Positions 52,723 to 61,338 of a DNA stretch of 64,000 nt are shown in pieces (the first letter of the stretch is position 1; the number at the start of each line of letters is the position of its first letter). Origin of the DNA: Brevibacterium luteolum (lineage in GTDB: Bacteria > Actinomycetota > Actinomycetes > Actinomycetales > Brevibacteriaceae); NCBI RefSeq assembly GCF_013004595.1, contig NZ_JABEMC010000008.1, positions 43,350-107,349 on the forward strand, in the 5' to 3' direction. Position numbers and translations under genes: made by a program. A model generated the notes under the pieces. The model did not search any database. It was not told the origin of the DNA and saw only the letters and a list, made by a program, of their open reading frames with translations.

Positions 52723-53811
52723 ATGGGAGACGTGACTACTGCAGTGAATCTCCCGGTCCCGTCCGTTCCTCGTGTGCGCAAGGATCCGTCTGAGATCCGC
52801 CAGCCGGCAGGCGAGAAGAAGGTGCTGCTGGCCGCCCCGCGCGGCTACTGCGCCGGCGTCGATCGCGCCGTCATCGCCGTCGAACGCGCCCTCGAGCACT
52901 ACGGTGCCCCGATCTACGTGCGCAAGGAGATCGTGCACAACCGCCACGTCGTCGACACGCTCGCCGAACGCGGCGCGATCTTCGTTGACGAGACCTCCGA
53001 GGTGCCCGAGGGCGCGCGTGTCGTGTTCTCCGCTCACGGCGTGTCCCCGCAGGTCCACGCTGAGGCCGCCGAACGCAGCCTCGACACCATCGATGCGACC
53101 TGCCCACTGGTGACCAAGGTCCACCGCGAGGCGATCCGGTTCGCCCGCGACGGCTACTCGATCCTGCTCGTCGGCCACGCCGGGCACGAAGAGGTCGAGG
53201 GCACGATGGGCGAGGCACCTGATCACATCACCCTCATCCAGAATCCCGAGGAGGCCCGCACCCTCGACATCCCGGAATCGGACAAGATGGTGTGGATCTC
53301 GCAGACCACGCTCAGCGTCGACGAGACGATGGAGACCGTCGACATCCTCAAGGAGCGCTTCCCGCAGCTCATCGCGCCCCCGAGCGACGACATCTGCTAC
53401 GCCACCCAGAACCGCCAGGTCGCGGTCAAGAAGATCGCCCCGGACGCTGACCTCGTCATCGTCGTCGGCTCGGCGAACTCCTCGAACTCCGTGCGTCTTG
53501 TCGAAGTCGCCCTCGAGCACGGCGCGAAGGCCGCCTACCGCGTCGACTTCGCCCGCGAGGTCGACGAGGAGTGGTTCAACGACGTCGCCACCGTCGGCGT
53601 CACCTCCGGCGCCTCGGTTCCGGAGACACTGGTCGAGGACGTGCTCAAGCTCCTGGCCGAATACGGCTACGGCGAGGTCGACGAGGTCCGCACCGCAGAG
53701 GAGGACCTGATGTTCTCGCTGCCGCGCGAGCTGCGCAAGGACCTCAAGGCCGCCGGACAGAAGACCTCGAACAAGCGCGACGGCGCTGACCGCCAGCACG
53801 AGATCGTCTGA
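52723..53811 (+). CDS. ispH: 4-hydroxy-3-methylbut-2-enyl diphosphate reductase
   Basis: A 362-residue iron-sulfur enzyme of the MEP isoprenoid pathway, making IPP and DMAPP. The three cluster cysteines are in [12 protein letters not shown] (C43), [12 protein letters not shown] and [11 protein letters not shown], with FSAHGVSP also conserved. The C-terminal ~40 residues are a polar tail. The ATG at 52723 is used; a GTG at 52732 preceded by GGGAGAC is an alternative, and the frame continues upstream without support. Divergent from xseA, as in M. tuberculosis Rv1108c-Rv1110. Confidence 0.95.
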   Translation: MGDVTTAVNLPVPSVPRVRKDPSEIRQPAGEKKVLLAAPRGYCAGVDRAVIAVERALEHYGAPIYVRKEIVHNRHVVDTLAERGAIFVDETSEVPEGARVVFSAHGVSPQVHAEAAERSLDTIDATCPLVTKVHREAIRFARDGYSILLVGHAGHEEVEGTMGEAPDHITLIQNPEEARTLDIPESDKMVWISQTTLSVDETMETVDILKERFPQLIAPPSDDICYATQNRQVAVKKIAPDADLVIVVGSANSSNSVRLVEVALEHGAKAAYRVDFAREVDEEWFNDVATVGVTSGASVPETLVEDVLKLLAEYGYGEVDEVRTAEEDLMFSLPRELRKDLKAAGQKTSNKRDGADRQHEIV

Positions 53812-53829
53812 CCCGTCTGCGCCCTCGGC

Positions 53830-54975
53830 TCAGCCGAGATAGCCCGGTGCGAAGATCCCCACGAGGATGAGCAGCGCACCGATGAACGCGAACACCGCCG
53901 CCGAGGCGGCCAGCCCCTTGGCAGGCTTCCGCTCGCCTCTGTCTGGGCGCACCTGATCGACCTGCGTCGGTGCGAATCCCGGGGCGGGGCCGCTGCCGAG
54001 CACCGGAGCCGCGTGCGCTGCCTGCGCAGCGGGCTGACTGCCCGGCTGGCTGCCCGGCTGCGGTGGCCCACCTGAAGGGGAGCGCCGGAAGTCGACCTGC
54101 GTCGGATCGGCCTGGGGCACGAGAATGAGTGTGGGTGCCGGATCCTGGGGAAGGGCCGGTGAAGCGATCTCACGCTGCGGATGCCACGGCGTGCCATCAG
54201 CGAAATGGAACGGCCCGCGCAGACCCAGCCGGCTGAGTGCTGCCGCCGCGATCTCCGGACTCGGCCGCTTGCGGGCATCAGCGGCAGTGAGGTCATCGAG
54301 CAGGTGGACGAGGCCCTGGGTGAGCGGATCAGCGCTGGCGCGCACCGCCTCGGCGACGGCGTCATCGTCCATCCCGAGCATCCGCTTGCCGATCTGCCCG
54401 GTCGCCCACACATCCTGAGCAGGGGAGATGTCCCCGCCCATCATGATCTCCGGGGCGACGAAGCCCGGCGTGCCGTGGACGATGCCCGACTGCGTCAGGC
54501 GCGGGGCGTTCGTGTCGACGGCGATGCCGAAGTCGGCGAGCAGCAGGTGCAGATCCGGCTGCTCAGCATCGATCATGATGTTCGCCGGTTTGATGTCACG
54601 GTGGATCCAGCCGGCGGCATGCACGGCGGTGAGTCCGTCGAGGATCTGGCGGACCGCCTCGGCCGTGGCTGCAGCTGAGAACCGGCGCCCCGAGCGCAGG
54701 ATGTCAGCCAGCGTCCCGCCGGTCACCAGCGGCATCGCGATGACGACGTGGGCATCCTCAGCCGCCCACGCATACGGGGCGAGCACGTGCGGATGATTCA
54801 GGCGCACCGTGTTCTCGCGCACGAAGCGCAGCAGGTCACCCGAATCGCGCTGGCGCAGCACCTTGGCCGCGCACAGATTGCCGAAGCGCTCATCGCGGGC
54901 GATCCACACAGTGCCCGAACCACCGCTGGCGATGGGATCGAGCAGCGTGAACCGGCCTGCGATAGTGTCACTCAT
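53830..54975 (-). CDS. Ser/Thr protein kinase with a single C-terminal transmembrane helix
   Basis: A 381-residue PknB-type kinase. It has a glycine loop LLDPIASGGSGTVW, the ATP-binding Lys in CAAKVLRQ, the catalytic loop HRDIKPANIMID, the metal-binding DFG in LLADFGIAVD and the activation segment GTPGFVAPE. A Pro/Gln-rich linker (~285-345) leads to one transmembrane helix at the very C-terminus (AAVFAFIGALLILVGIF), leaving almost no extracellular part, so PASTA or other sensor domains are absent. The ATG at 54975 fits the usual kinase N-terminus. Divergent from the secreted protein at 55080. Confidence 0.9.
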   Translation of the reverse strand: MSDTIAGRFTLLDPIASGGSGTVWIARDERFGNLCAAKVLRQRDSGDLLRFVRENTVRLNHPHVLAPYAWAAEDAHVVIAMPLVTGGTLADILRSGRRFSAAATAEAVRQILDGLTAVHAAGWIHRDIKPANIMIDAEQPDLHLLLADFGIAVDTNAPRLTQSGIVHGTPGFVAPEIMMGGDISPAQDVWATGQIGKRMLGMDDDAVAEAVRASADPLTQGLVHLLDDLTAADARKRPSPEIAAAALSRLGLRGPFHFADGTPWHPQREIASPALPQDPAPTLILVPQADPTQVDFRRSPSGGPPQPGSQPGSQPAAQAAHAAPVLGSGPAPGFAPTQVDQVRPDRGERKPAKGLAASAAVFAFIGALLILVGIFAPGYLG

Positions 54976-55079
54976 GGTGCCTACTGTAGCCAGAACCCGG
55001 CCGGCCAGTCGTGTCCTGCTCAGGGCGCCAGCTGAGACGACGGACACCTGCCGCCAGGAGCACCGAGTAGGGGACAGGC

Positions 55080-56405
55080 ATGACACGCGCACCGCTGGCA
55101 CAGCGGCTGGCAGCAGGCATCGCCAGCGCCGGCCTCGTCGCCGTGCTCGCCCTGGCAGGCGGGACGACCCTGCCGGCCCCGGCGCTCGCCACTGAGCGTG
55201 GTGAGCCCGGCGGCACCGAGGTCACCGGCGGCAACAGTGTCGATGATGCCGCTGAGATCGAACCGGGCAGCTACGCCGATGAGATCAGCTACGAAGACGT
55301 GGACTTCGGGGAGAACCATCCGGCCAGCACCTACCGGATCAGCCTCGAAGACGGCCAGTCCGGTTATGTGTCAGCGAGCATGCTCCGGCCCGAGGACGCA
55401 GGCAGCGACGCCTTCGGTGCTGCGGAGCTGGAGATCACGGTTGCCGCGCCGGCGGACCCGTCCTGCTCGGTCAGCCAGAGCAGCCGGGTCTCCGGCAATG
55501 AGACCGGCCCGGTGTCGGTGTCCATCAGCACTGGAGTGCTCGATGGCAACAACCCCAACGACTCCTGCTTCCAGCGCGGCGGCAGCTTCATCGTCTCCGT
55601 CGCCTGGTCCGAGACCTATGACGGGCTGCCTCAGACCCTGCCGCTGGAGCTGCAGTACGTGCGCCAGGCAGCGACTGTTTGGTCGCAGCTGCCTGAACCC
55701 GAGGAGAATCCGGCGCTCGCTGAGTTCCTTCCCGAATCCCGCGGAGAGGCCGAAACGCTCAGTCCCGGCTGGAGCTTCAACACCGCCACCGAACTCACCG
55801 AAGCCGACGCCATCGTCGACGCCGAGGTCGGCCGGCCGCTGTTCTTCCGCGCCCCGCTGTCGACCGGCCAGCAGCTGAGCCTGCGCGCCCGCGCTGCCAG
55901 CCCGGCAGACCACACGCTCACCCTGCGGGTCTTCGACCCGAACCTGCGCCCGGTCGCAGTCGCCCGGCCCGGTGATGAAGGTGCACCAGCCTCGGATATG
56001 CCCGATACCAACGGCACCGGCACGGATGCCTCCATCTCGATCGCCGACAGCGGCGGCACGACTGCGCTCACGACCCGCTACCCGGTCAACCCGCGCCACG
56101 AGTTCGTCGAGTTCGACGACGCCAAGGCCTCCTCGATCGCAGGCGACTACTACATTGTCGTCACCATCGAGCCACCCCTCATCGACGCCCCTGCCACGGG
56201 AACGCACCAGGTGCGCCTGTCCTGGGAGTCCCAAGGCGAGCCCTTCGACTCCGCGCCCGAGGTGGAAGGCGCCGGGGCAGCCCCGTCCTACCTGGGCATG
56301 GAGCTCGGGACGTGGGTGCGCATCGGCGGTCTGGGCCTGGGTTCGGTGTTCCTCGCGATCGCCGGGCTGCTTGCGATTCTGGCCATCCGCCGCGCCCGTC
56401 GCTGA
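55080..56405 (+). CDS. secreted, C-terminally membrane-anchored protein
   Basis: A 441-residue protein, not recognised. It has a signal peptide (LAAGIASAGLVAVLALAGG, then an Ala-rich cleavage region), an extracytoplasmic beta-rich body (~40-400) with two segments of similar flavour (DEISYEDVDFGENHPASTYR and DAIVDAEVGRPLFFRAPLST) that suggest two PPC-like jelly-roll domains, and a C-terminal helix (GLGLGSVFLAIAGLLAILAI) before RRARR. Two cysteines at ~125-165 may form a disulfide. Divergence from the Ser/Thr kinase suggests a shared surface-related role, unproven. Confidence 0.7.
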   Translation: MTRAPLAQRLAAGIASAGLVAVLALAGGTTLPAPALATERGEPGGTEVTGGNSVDDAAEIEPGSYADEISYEDVDFGENHPASTYRISLEDGQSGYVSASMLRPEDAGSDAFGAAELEITVAAPADPSCSVSQSSRVSGNETGPVSVSISTGVLDGNNPNDSCFQRGGSFIVSVAWSETYDGLPQTLPLELQYVRQAATVWSQLPEPEENPALAEFLPESRGEAETLSPGWSFNTATELTEADAIVDAEVGRPLFFRAPLSTGQQLSLRARAASPADHTLTLRVFDPNLRPVAVARPGDEGAPASDMPDTNGTGTDASISIADSGGTTALTTRYPVNPRHEFVEFDDAKASSIAGDYYIVVTIEPPLIDAPATGTHQVRLSWESQGEPFDSAPEVEGAGAAPSYLGMELGTWVRIGGLGLGSVFLAIAGLLAILAIRRARR

Positions 56406-56409
56406 CCTG

Positions 56410-57528
56410 TCACGTGTCCCGTCGCTGCACCTCCTGGAACTCGGGTGCCGTCAGACTGCGGGCATAGGCATCGAGCGGTTCGGCGACGGGGATCTCCGTG
56501 GCGCCGGCGCCCATGTCGGTCAGCCGGCGGGCGGTGACGAGCAGGCGGCTCTCAACAGAGCCGACGAACCGGTTGTAGTCCTCCACACTGCGATTCATCG
56601 ACTTGCCCAGCTGCACGATATGACCGGCCATCGTGCCGATGCGCCCATGCAGCTCCTGCGCGGTGGCCAGCAGCTCACGTGCTGAGCGGGCGAGCTCGTA
56701 CTGACGCCAGCCAAGAGCGACTGTGCGCAGCAGAGCGACAAGGGTGGCCGGGGAAGCCGGGATGACGTCGACGGCGAAAGCCTCATCGAACAACCGCGGG
56801 TCCTCCTGCAGTGCCGCTGAGAGCGCGCCCTCATTCGGGACGAAGCAGACAACGAAGTCCGGTGTCTGTTCGAAGGCGTTCCAGTATGCCTTCGAGGCCA
56901 GCGTGCGGATGTGGGAGCGCAGCCGTCCTGCCGGACCGGAGCCGTTGCCGGCACTGGTGTCCTGGCCGGGGTCGAGCGGGGCCTTGGCGTCGATGACGAT
57001 CTGCCGGTCACCGGGGAGATGGACGACCATATCCGGGCGCAACCGCTCGCCGTTGCGGCCCTGGACGGTGACCTGGGAGTCGAAGTCGACGTGTTCGAGC
57101 ATCCCGGCGGCCTCGACGACGCGTGTGAGCTGCAGCTCACCCCACGACCCGCGGGTGCCTGAGGCATTGAGCGCGGTCAGCAGGTTCGACGTCGAGGCCT
57201 GCAGCTGCGCATCGACCTGGCTCATATGCCCGAGCCGGGCATCGAGACGGGCGAACTGGTCGGTGCGCTCGCGCTCGAAGCCGGTGACATCGCTGTGCAG
57301 GCGATTCACCTGGGCGGCCAAGGGACCCATGAGTTCGGCGAGCTCATGCGTCATCCCGGCATCGGCCTCCAGGGCCTGGACGCGCTCGGAGTGCAGCCGC
57401 TCAGCCGTCTGCGCCTGCGCGAGGGCTGCTGCCATGCGCGAACGCGCCACTGTCGCACCGAGGAAGAAGCCTGCGACCGCTCCGATGAGGAGGACGAGGA
57501 CGGTGATGAAGATCGTGGGTGCATCCAT
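56410..57528 (-). CDS. rmuC: RmuC family protein
   Basis: A 372-residue protein with an N-terminal transmembrane helix (FITVLVLLIGAVAGFFLGAT), a coiled-coil region (~30-120), and the RmuC nuclease-like domain: GSWGELQLTRVVEAAGMLEH, then RPDMVVHLPGDRQIVIDAKA with the PD-(D/E)xK-type acidic residues and Lys. A block FVVCFVPNEGALSAAL follows. RmuC limits recombination at inverted repeats. The ATG at 57528 is chosen; a TTG 12 nt upstream is an alternative. It converges on the secreted-protein gene with a 4-bp gap. Confidence 0.88.
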   Translation of the reverse strand: MDAPTIFITVLVLLIGAVAGFFLGATVARSRMAAALAQAQTAERLHSERVQALEADAGMTHELAELMGPLAAQVNRLHSDVTGFERERTDQFARLDARLGHMSQVDAQLQASTSNLLTALNASGTRGSWGELQLTRVVEAAGMLEHVDFDSQVTVQGRNGERLRPDMVVHLPGDRQIVIDAKAPLDPGQDTSAGNGSGPAGRLRSHIRTLASKAYWNAFEQTPDFVVCFVPNEGALSAALQEDPRLFDEAFAVDVIPASPATLVALLRTVALGWRQYELARSARELLATAQELHGRIGTMAGHIVQLGKSMNRSVEDYNRFVGSVESRLLVTARRLTDMGAGATEIPVAEPLDAYARSLTAPEFQEVQRRDT

Positions 57529-57580
57529 GCTCACAGTCAACCAGGAGCCACGGACAACGGTGCCCGGTCACGGCTGCCGG

Positions 57581-57598
57581 CCACCGCCTCGGGCACGG
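57581..57598 (+). repeat. copy of dispersed motif between rmuC and ychF
   Basis: CCACCGCCTCGGGCACGG, one mismatch to the complement of the 6911 copy, in the 120-bp spacer between divergent genes. Confidence 0.65.
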
Positions 57599-57634
57599 GG
57601 GACTGGCCGGCATGCTGGCACCCAGGCCAGCGGC

Positions 57635-57640
57635 TACACT
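57635..57640 (+). promoter_or_regulatory. -10-like element close to the ychF start
   Basis: TACACT lies 8 nt before the GTG at 57649, suggesting a leaderless or nearly leaderless transcript. GGGGGA in between could also act as a weak ribosome-binding site. Confidence 0.3.
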
Positions 57641-57648
57641 GGGGGATC

Positions 57649-58752
57649 GTGGCTTTAACTATCGGAATCGTCGGACTGCCCAATGTCGGCAAGTCGACCA
57701 TGTTCAATGCATTGACCAAGAACCAGGTGCTGGCAGCGAACTACCCGTTCGCGACGATCGAGCCGAACATCGGCGTCGTCGAACTGCCCGACGAGCGGCT
57801 GACCCGGCTGGCCGAGATCTTCGGCTCAGCGAAGATCCTGCCGGCAACGGTGAACTTCGTCGACATCGCCGGCATCGTCCGCGGCGCCTCGGAGGGTGAG
57901 GGACTGGGCAACCAGTTCCTGGCCAACATCCGCGAAGCCGACGCGATCTGCCAGGTGATCCGCGGATTCAGTGATTCCGACGTCGTCCACGTTGACGGCA
58001 AGGTCAACCCGGCTGATGACATCGACACGATCAACACCGAGCTCATCCTCGCTGACCTGCAGACCCTGGAGAAGGCGCTGCCGCGCATCGAGAAGGAGGT
58101 CAAGCAGAAGCGGGCTGAACCCGAGGTGCTGGCCGCGATGCAGGGGGCACACGGGATCCTGGAGGAAGGGCGCACCCTCTACCAGGCGATGCAGGCCGAT
58201 GGGTTCGACGCCGCGCCGCTGCGCGAGCTGCAGCTCATGACGACCAAACCGTTCCTCTACGTCTTCAACGTCGATGACGATGTGCTGGCCGATGAGGCGA
58301 AGAAGGACGAGATGCGCGCACTCGTCGCCCCGGTCGAAGCGATCTTCCTCGATGCGAAGTTCGAGTCCGAGCTCGCGGAGCTCGACGACGAGGAAGCCGC
58401 AGAGATGCTCGAGATGAGCGGACAGGACGAGGCCGGCCTCGACCAGCTCGCCCGCGTCGGCTTCAACACGCTCGGTCTGCAGACCTACCTGACTGCCGGG
58501 CCGAAGGAGGCGCGCGCGTGGACGATCCGCAAGGGTTGGACCGCGCCCGAGGCCGCCGGCGTCATCCACACTGATTTCCAGAAGGGCTTCATCAAGGCTG
58601 AGATCGTCTCCTTCGAGGACCTCGATGCGCTCGGTTCGATGGCCGAAGCGCGCGCGGCCGGCAAGGTGCGCATGGAGGGCAAGGACTATGTCATGGCCGA
58701 CGGCGACGTCGTCGAGTTCCGAACTGGGCTAACGTCTGGAGGTAAAAAGTGA
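57649..58752 (+). CDS. ychF: redox-regulated ATPase YchF
   Basis: A 367-residue Obg-family P-loop protein. The Walker A loop is GIVGLPNVGKSTMFNALTKN, the G3 region is VDIAGIVRGASEGEGLGNQF, the specificity motif FNVDDDVLADE stands at the NKxD position (the change that favours ATP), and a C-terminal TGS domain includes RAWTIRKGWTAPEAAGVIHT. It is a universally conserved ribosome-associated ATPase acting in stress responses. Start is the GTG at 57649 (ALTIGIVGLPN). Its stop overlaps the GTG of a 31-codon ORF; ychF is the last core gene before the accessory region. Confidence 0.96.
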   Translation: MALTIGIVGLPNVGKSTMFNALTKNQVLAANYPFATIEPNIGVVELPDERLTRLAEIFGSAKILPATVNFVDIAGIVRGASEGEGLGNQFLANIREADAICQVIRGFSDSDVVHVDGKVNPADDIDTINTELILADLQTLEKALPRIEKEVKQKRAEPEVLAAMQGAHGILEEGRTLYQAMQADGFDAAPLRELQLMTTKPFLYVFNVDDDVLADEAKKDEMRALVAPVEAIFLDAKFESELAELDDEEAAEMLEMSGQDEAGLDQLARVGFNTLGLQTYLTAGPKEARAWTIRKGWTAPEAAGVIHTDFQKGFIKAEIVSFEDLDALGSMAEARAAGKVRMEGKDYVMADGDVVEFRTGLTSGGKK

Positions 58753-58844
58753 CAAAATCACGCAACCTGCACGCCAGGGTCCGCAACTTCATCGACGGAG
58801 AGGTCAGCCACATATGGGCGTGTGAGCTGGGGGCTCCTCGATGA
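58749..58844 (+). CDS. 31-codon ORF bridging ychF and the DUF262 gene
   Basis: GTG at 58749 overlaps the ychF stop (GTGA) and the TGA at 58842-58844 overlaps the ATG of the DUF262 gene (ATGA). It encodes MTKSRNLHARVRNFIDGEVS and 11 more residues, not recognised. Either it is a leader peptide that carries ribosomes from ychF into the DUF262 gene, or it is the scar of a deleted gene. Evidence is only the double overlap. Confidence 0.35.
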   Translation: MTKSRNLHARVRNFIDGEVSHIWACELGAPR

Positions 58845-60628
58845 TCAAATCTGCCAACCAGTATCCGGTGCACACGCTGTTCAGTCACGAAGGCAACGTG
58901 CTTTACCGGATCCCGCCCTACCAGCGCGAGTACTCCTGGTATAAGTCCCACTGGGAAGACCTGTTCGAAGATCTCATCGAGGCCGAGGGCGCGCACTTCC
59001 TGGGCACCATCATCACGCTCGACCAGACCACGGACACGCTCGAGGGCAACATCCTGCAGGTCATCGATGGGCAGCAGCGACTGACGACGCTCACCTTGTT
59101 GTTGGCCGCCGTCTATTCGGTACTCAAGGAACACTTCGACGATCTCGACGAGGACACACGAACGGACGTCATCAACCTCGGTCGGCAGTTGGTGCGGAAA
59201 GCAGACCAGCAGCCGAGGGTGACACCGCAGAAACAGGGCCACAACCTCTCCGACTTCCGCAAGGTGCTCGAGGAAGCCGGCTTGCCGGTGGAGGGAGAAT
59301 GGAAGCCGTACTTCCCCAGCCGCAGGATTGCCAAGTGCTACCGCTACTTCCGCTCCGCGATCCAGAGGCTCGCCGAGACTGAGGAGATCACACAGCCGGA
59401 GGCGGCCCTGCGGGTGCATGAGGCGGCCCTACAGGCGGTGATCGTGAAGATTGAGGTGGCCAACCACGCCGACGCCTTCGTGCTGTTCGAGTCCCTGAAC
59501 AACCGCGGGATGCCCCTCTCGCCGGTGGACCTGATCAAGAACCACCTTCTCGCCGAGTCGGAGAAGAAGCAGATCATGGACGTCGACGAGGCGTTCAAAC
59601 ACTGGAACGACATGCTGACCAGCCTCGGTGACAGCTACTCCACCCAGGAGCGCTTCCTCCGCCAGTACTACAACGCGTTCAAGTCAGAGCTGCCCGAAGT
59701 CTCAAACGCCTCGGTCGCCACGAAGTCCAACCTGATCAGGGTCTACGAGAAGATTCTCGAGCAGGGCCTCAAACGCGTCGTCGATTCGCTGGTGACGGCG
59801 AGCAAGATCTACGGGCGAATCAACTGCGTCGTTGAACTCGATCAGCCGACAACCCTTGACAGGTCGTTCCAGCGCCTGATGCGCGCTCAGGGCGCGCCGT
59901 CCTACGTGCTCCTCATGTGGCTGATATCGAAGCAGTCCGATCTGGCTCTGACAGATGCACACATCGAGACGGTCGTAGACCGCCTCACGAGCTTCTTTGT
60001 CCGACGCAACCTAACGGGATACCCGCAGACGTATGCACTGGCGAAGCTGTTTATGACGACCATCGACGCTGTGGGTGATGCCCGAGGTGACGAGGTGGTG
60101 GTGATCGTCGAGGAGAAGCTAAGTGCGGCCTCAGTGTCCGACGAGGAGTTCCGCACCCGCCTCCTGGGGCGAATCTACGAGGAGAACAGCGACGTCGCCC
60201 GGTTCGTCCTCGCGACGCTGGCCGAGGACGCCATGACCAAGGAGACGCGCATCGACCTGTGGCGCCAGGAAAAGAACCGTTTCGTTTGGACGATCGAGCA
60301 CATCCTCCCGCAGGGCGAGAACCTTCCGGCTGAGTGGCAGGAGATGCTCGGGGGTGAGGAGGTCGCTGCCCAGGTTCAGGAGGAGCACAAGCATAGGCTC
60401 GGCAACCTCACCATTACCGCGTATAACAGCAACCTCAGCAACAAGTCTTTCCTTGAGAAGCGCGACCGCCAGGACTCGAAGGGCAGGCGTATCGGCTATC
60501 GAAACGGCCTGTCACTGAACGCTGACCTGGCCACGAGGGAGTCTTGGACCCCTAATGACATCGAGAATCGCACCGAAGAATTGGCGGAACGGGTGATACA
60601 GCGCTTCCCACTGGCCATTGTCAGATAA
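58841..60628 (+). CDS. DUF262 + DUF1524 (GmrSD-like) single-chain nuclease, probable type IV restriction
   Basis: A 595-residue protein. The N-terminal DUF262 (GmrS-like) domain has YRIPPYQREYSWYKSHWEDL and the NTP-binding VIDGQQRLTTLTLLL. A helical middle part follows. The C-terminal DUF1524 (GmrD-like) domain carries the HNH-type catalytic region WTIEHILPQGENLPAEW and HRLGNLTITAYNSNLSNKSF. Such fusions cut phage DNA carrying modified cytosine (glucosylated or similar); substrate here is inference. It overlaps the 31-codon ORF by ATGA. Codon use is a little less GC-rich than in the core genes, consistent with transfer. Confidence 0.88.
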   Translation: MIKSANQYPVHTLFSHEGNVLYRIPPYQREYSWYKSHWEDLFEDLIEAEGAHFLGTIITLDQTTDTLEGNILQVIDGQQRLTTLTLLLAAVYSVLKEHFDDLDEDTRTDVINLGRQLVRKADQQPRVTPQKQGHNLSDFRKVLEEAGLPVEGEWKPYFPSRRIAKCYRYFRSAIQRLAETEEITQPEAALRVHEAALQAVIVKIEVANHADAFVLFESLNNRGMPLSPVDLIKNHLLAESEKKQIMDVDEAFKHWNDMLTSLGDSYSTQERFLRQYYNAFKSELPEVSNASVATKSNLIRVYEKILEQGLKRVVDSLVTASKIYGRINCVVELDQPTTLDRSFQRLMRAQGAPSYVLLMWLISKQSDLALTDAHIETVVDRLTSFFVRRNLTGYPQTYALAKLFMTTIDAVGDARGDEVVVIVEEKLSAASVSDEEFRTRLLGRIYEENSDVARFVLATLAEDAMTKETRIDLWRQEKNRFVWTIEHILPQGENLPAEWQEMLGGEEVAAQVQEEHKHRLGNLTITAYNSNLSNKSFLEKRDRQDSKGRRIGYRNGLSLNADLATRESWTPNDIENRTEELAERVIQRFPLAIVR

Positions 60629-60660
60629 AGTATCAATGGTGACGCGGTTGAGTTCAGGTT

Positions 60661-60694
60661 TAACGTGTAGCGTTATTGACGCTGTGCGTTATTG
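60661..60694. promoter_or_regulatory. repeat cluster at the higB promoter, possible antitoxin operator
   Basis: TAACG-5-CGTTA (60661-60675) is an inverted repeat, and GCGTTATTG occurs twice as a direct repeat, at 60670-60678 and 60686-60694. The repeats overlap the predicted -35. Such sites commonly bind HigA for autorepression; binding here is inference. Confidence 0.4.
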
Positions 60695-60705
60695 GTGGGT
60701 ATGGT
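60676..60705 (+). promoter_or_regulatory. predicted higBA promoter
   Basis: TTGACG (60676-60681) and TATGGT (60700-60705) with an 18-nt spacer, ending 6 nt before the GTG of higB. This geometry implies a leaderless higB message. Confidence 0.45.
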
Positions 60706-60711
60706 TAAGTT

Positions 60712-60993
60712 GTGATCCAGTCATTCGCCGACAAGGACACCGAGCGACTTTGGAATCGAGAGCGGGCGCGTTCAATCGATTCCCGAATCCACTCAGTGGC
60801 GTTGAGGAAACTGCGCCAGCTCGGTTACGCGCAGAGTCTCGAAGATTTGCGGATTCCGCCAGGTAACCGTCTCGAAACACTTAAGGGCGATCGCGCGGGT
60901 CAGCACAGTATCCGTATCAACGACCAGTGGCGGATTTGCTTTCGGTGGACCGTTGCTGGGCCAGAGGAGGTTGAGATCGTTGACTACCACTGA
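60712..60993 (+). CDS. higB: HigB-type (RelE superfamily) toxin
   Basis: A 93-residue protein, IQSFADKDTERLWNRERARS to EEVEIVDYH, with the HigB core blocks DLRIPPGNRLETLKGDRAGQ and HSIRINDQWRICFRW. The basic and polar residues in these blocks are those of ribosome-dependent mRNA interferases, which cut mRNA in the A site. GTG at 60712 is the only sensible start and appears leaderless. The 3' end overlaps higA by 14 nt, and toxin-before-antitoxin order is typical of hig loci. Confidence 0.9.
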   Translation: MIQSFADKDTERLWNRERARSIDSRIHSVALRKLRQLGYAQSLEDLRIPPGNRLETLKGDRAGQHSIRINDQWRICFRWTVAGPEEVEIVDYH

Positions 60994-61282
60994 CAAGCTC
61001 CCTCCGGTTCATCCCGGAGAAGTCCTCATGGAGGACTTTCTTAAAGACATGGGTATTACACAGCACAAGCTCGCCGTCTCCATCGGAGTTCCGCCTCGCA
61101 GGATCAACGAGATCGTCCATGGTAAGCGTGCGATCACCGCTGACACTGCACTTCGGTTGGCGAAGTTCTTTGGTATAAGCCCGCAGTTCTGGCTTGGGCT
61201 GCAGACTCAGTACGACCTTGATGTGGCAGAAGACAAGATCTTTCCCGAAATCGAGCAGATTCAAACCATCGAAGTTGCCTGA
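60980..61282 (+). CDS. higA: HigA-type antitoxin
   Basis: A 100-residue XRE-type antitoxin. PPVHPGEVLMEDFLKDMGIT opens the HigA domain, then LAVSIGVPPRRINEIVHGKR contains the recognition helix. The C-terminal half ends EIEQIQTIEVA. It neutralises HigB and represses the operon. A TTG at 60980 is taken as start because AGGAGG lies 9 nt upstream, inside the end of higB; translation is thus coupled to the toxin. A starting TTG would also limit antitoxin supply. Confidence 0.88.
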   Translation: MTTTDKLPPVHPGEVLMEDFLKDMGITQHKLAVSIGVPPRRINEIVHGKRAITADTALRLAKFFGISPQFWLGLQTQYDLDVAEDKIFPEIEQIQTIEVA

Positions 61283-61338
61283 ATAAGAAACAGGCGATCC
61301 CACTCGGCGAGATCGAGGAGTTGACGGAGGTGCCGAGA

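Noticed and set aside
60068..60085. Copy of the dispersed motif inside the DUF262 gene (CCCGAGGTGACG)
   Set aside because: Only the short CCCGAGG core matches, and it lies in a folded coding region; probably chance.
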